DNA of 14,988 bases from positions 1-14,988 of the forward strand of contig JAJYRF010000041.1 of the NCBI GenBank assembly GCA_021794255.1, given 5' to 3'. The notes under the pieces were generated by a model. It made no database searches, was not told the origin of the DNA, and was given only the letters and a program-made list of their open reading frames with translations. The DNA is from a bacterium. Its GTDB lineage: Bacteria > SZUA-79 > Acidulodesulfobacterales > Acidulodesulfobacteraceae. Both the position numbers and the translations under genes were made by a program. Every line of letters starts with the position of its first letter. Position 1 is the first letter of the stretch. Below are positions 14,497 through 14,988 of this stretch, in pieces.

Positions 14497-14988
14497 TTAT
14501 TTTAAATATTTGTCAATGTTATTATTTTGTATATTTAGTGATTTTGCAAATATTGTTTTACCTTTTTTTGTAGCAATGAAATATAAATAATTTGTTTTTA
14601 ACGGATGAATTGCTGCCATTATCGCCGCAATATTTGGATTTGAAATAGGCGCCGGAGGAAGTCCATAATTTAAGTATGTATTGTACGGAGATTTTATTTT
14701 TATATATTTTACGTTCATGCGAGAGTGAAATTTAATAAATTCGGCAATTTTCTTATTTGATTCTTTAGAATATTTATTACTTTTTTTATTACTTCGGTTA
14801 GTGTTATTGGAGTATTTATTAAAATGTGTTTCATAAATTTTAAAATTATTTAAATCTTCCGCGTATATATTTGTAGGATCGCTTTCTAAAGGCATATTTA
14901 TGTCTAATCTGTTATGAAATACTGAAGATACCGTTTTCATGTCCTTACCGCCGTTTGTTTCTTTAATAATTAGCGAAGCTATAATTAA
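14497..14988 (-). CDS. mltG: Endolytic murein transglycosylase MltG (YceG-like), C-terminal part, cut by the window end
   Basis: Inner-membrane lytic transglycosylase that cleaves nascent glycan strands and ends their elongation. The frame is open to the right edge, so the N-terminal membrane anchor and LysM-like region lie off the window. The ATG at 14940 is internal: the 16 codons before it read IIASLIIKETNGGKD, matching the ASIVEKET catalytic block. The Glu of KET (14961-14959) corresponds to catalytic Glu218 of E. coli MltG; the preceding Glu of the usual EKET is Ile here. Then come VSSVFHNRLDINMPLESDPT, SPYNTYLNYGLPPAPISNPN and YLYFIATKKGKTIFAKSL, all typical. Between SDPTNIYA and SPYNTY lies a 56-residue segment rich in Asn, Ser and Lys, about 39 residues longer than in E. 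coli. The C-terminus is complete. The modA-like gene follows 90 bp downstream on the same strand; no functional link is apparent. Confidence 0.93.
   Translation of the reverse strand, partial: LIIASLIIKETNGGKDMKTVSSVFHNRLDINMPLESDPTNIYAEDLNNFKIYETHFNKYSNNTNRSNKKSNKYSKESNKKIAEFIKFHSRMNVKYIKIKSPYNTYLNYGLPPAPISNPNIAAIMAAIHPLKTNYLYFIATKKGKTIFAKSLNIQNNNIDKYLK

Overview
The window is very AT-rich DNA from a bacterium with a Gram-negative-type envelope. The evidence for that envelope is a lipoprotein periplasmic adaptor, an RND pump, a periplasmic binding protein with a cleavable signal peptide, and an MltG-type peptidoglycan lytic transglycosylase. Codon use is strongly biased to A/T, the proteins are rich in Lys, Asn and Ile, and the spacers are close to pure A+T. 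No rRNA, tRNA, transposase, phage gene or CRISPR array was seen. The lineage cannot be fixed from these genes. An AT-rich deltaproteobacterium-like or candidate-phylum bacterium would fit, but that is a guess.

Layout. On the plus strand there is the C-terminal part of an M16 zinc peptidase gene (its start lies off the window), a DUF2301-like membrane protein, and then a 557-bp non-coding spacer with a 9-bp tandem repeat and several inverted repeats. A four-gene efflux cassette follows: a TetR-type regulator, an RND membrane-fusion lipoprotein, an RND inner-membrane pump, and a 14-TM DHA2/EmrB-type MFS pump. The last plus-strand gene is xseA (exonuclease VII large subunit). Everything from about 11.1 kb to the end is on the minus strand. 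In transcription order it comprises the 3' part of an mltG gene (cut by the window end), then a modA-like binding protein, a modB-like permease and a modC-like ATPase. xseA and the modC-like gene converge with only 27 bp between their stop codons.

How the genes work together. The TetR regulator lies 16 bp before the adaptor gene and probably controls the efflux cassette. The adaptor and RND protein should form a tripartite pump with an outer-membrane channel encoded elsewhere, since no TolC-like gene is present. The three minus-strand ABC genes make an oxyanion importer of the molybdate/tungstate type. Its genes are separated by unusually large spacers (254 and 223 bp). The first spacer holds a long hairpin followed by seven U residues on the coding strand, which looks like an intrinsic terminator or attenuator between the binding-protein gene and the permease/ATPase genes.

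The most unusual points are that attenuator-like hairpin, a non-canonical Q-loop (Asp at the Gln position) and signature motif in the ATPase, loss of both oxyanion-contacting serines in the binding protein, Asn-rich insertions in several unrelated proteins, and the near absence of Shine-Dalgarno sequences. I found no clear evidence for a wholly new multi-gene system.
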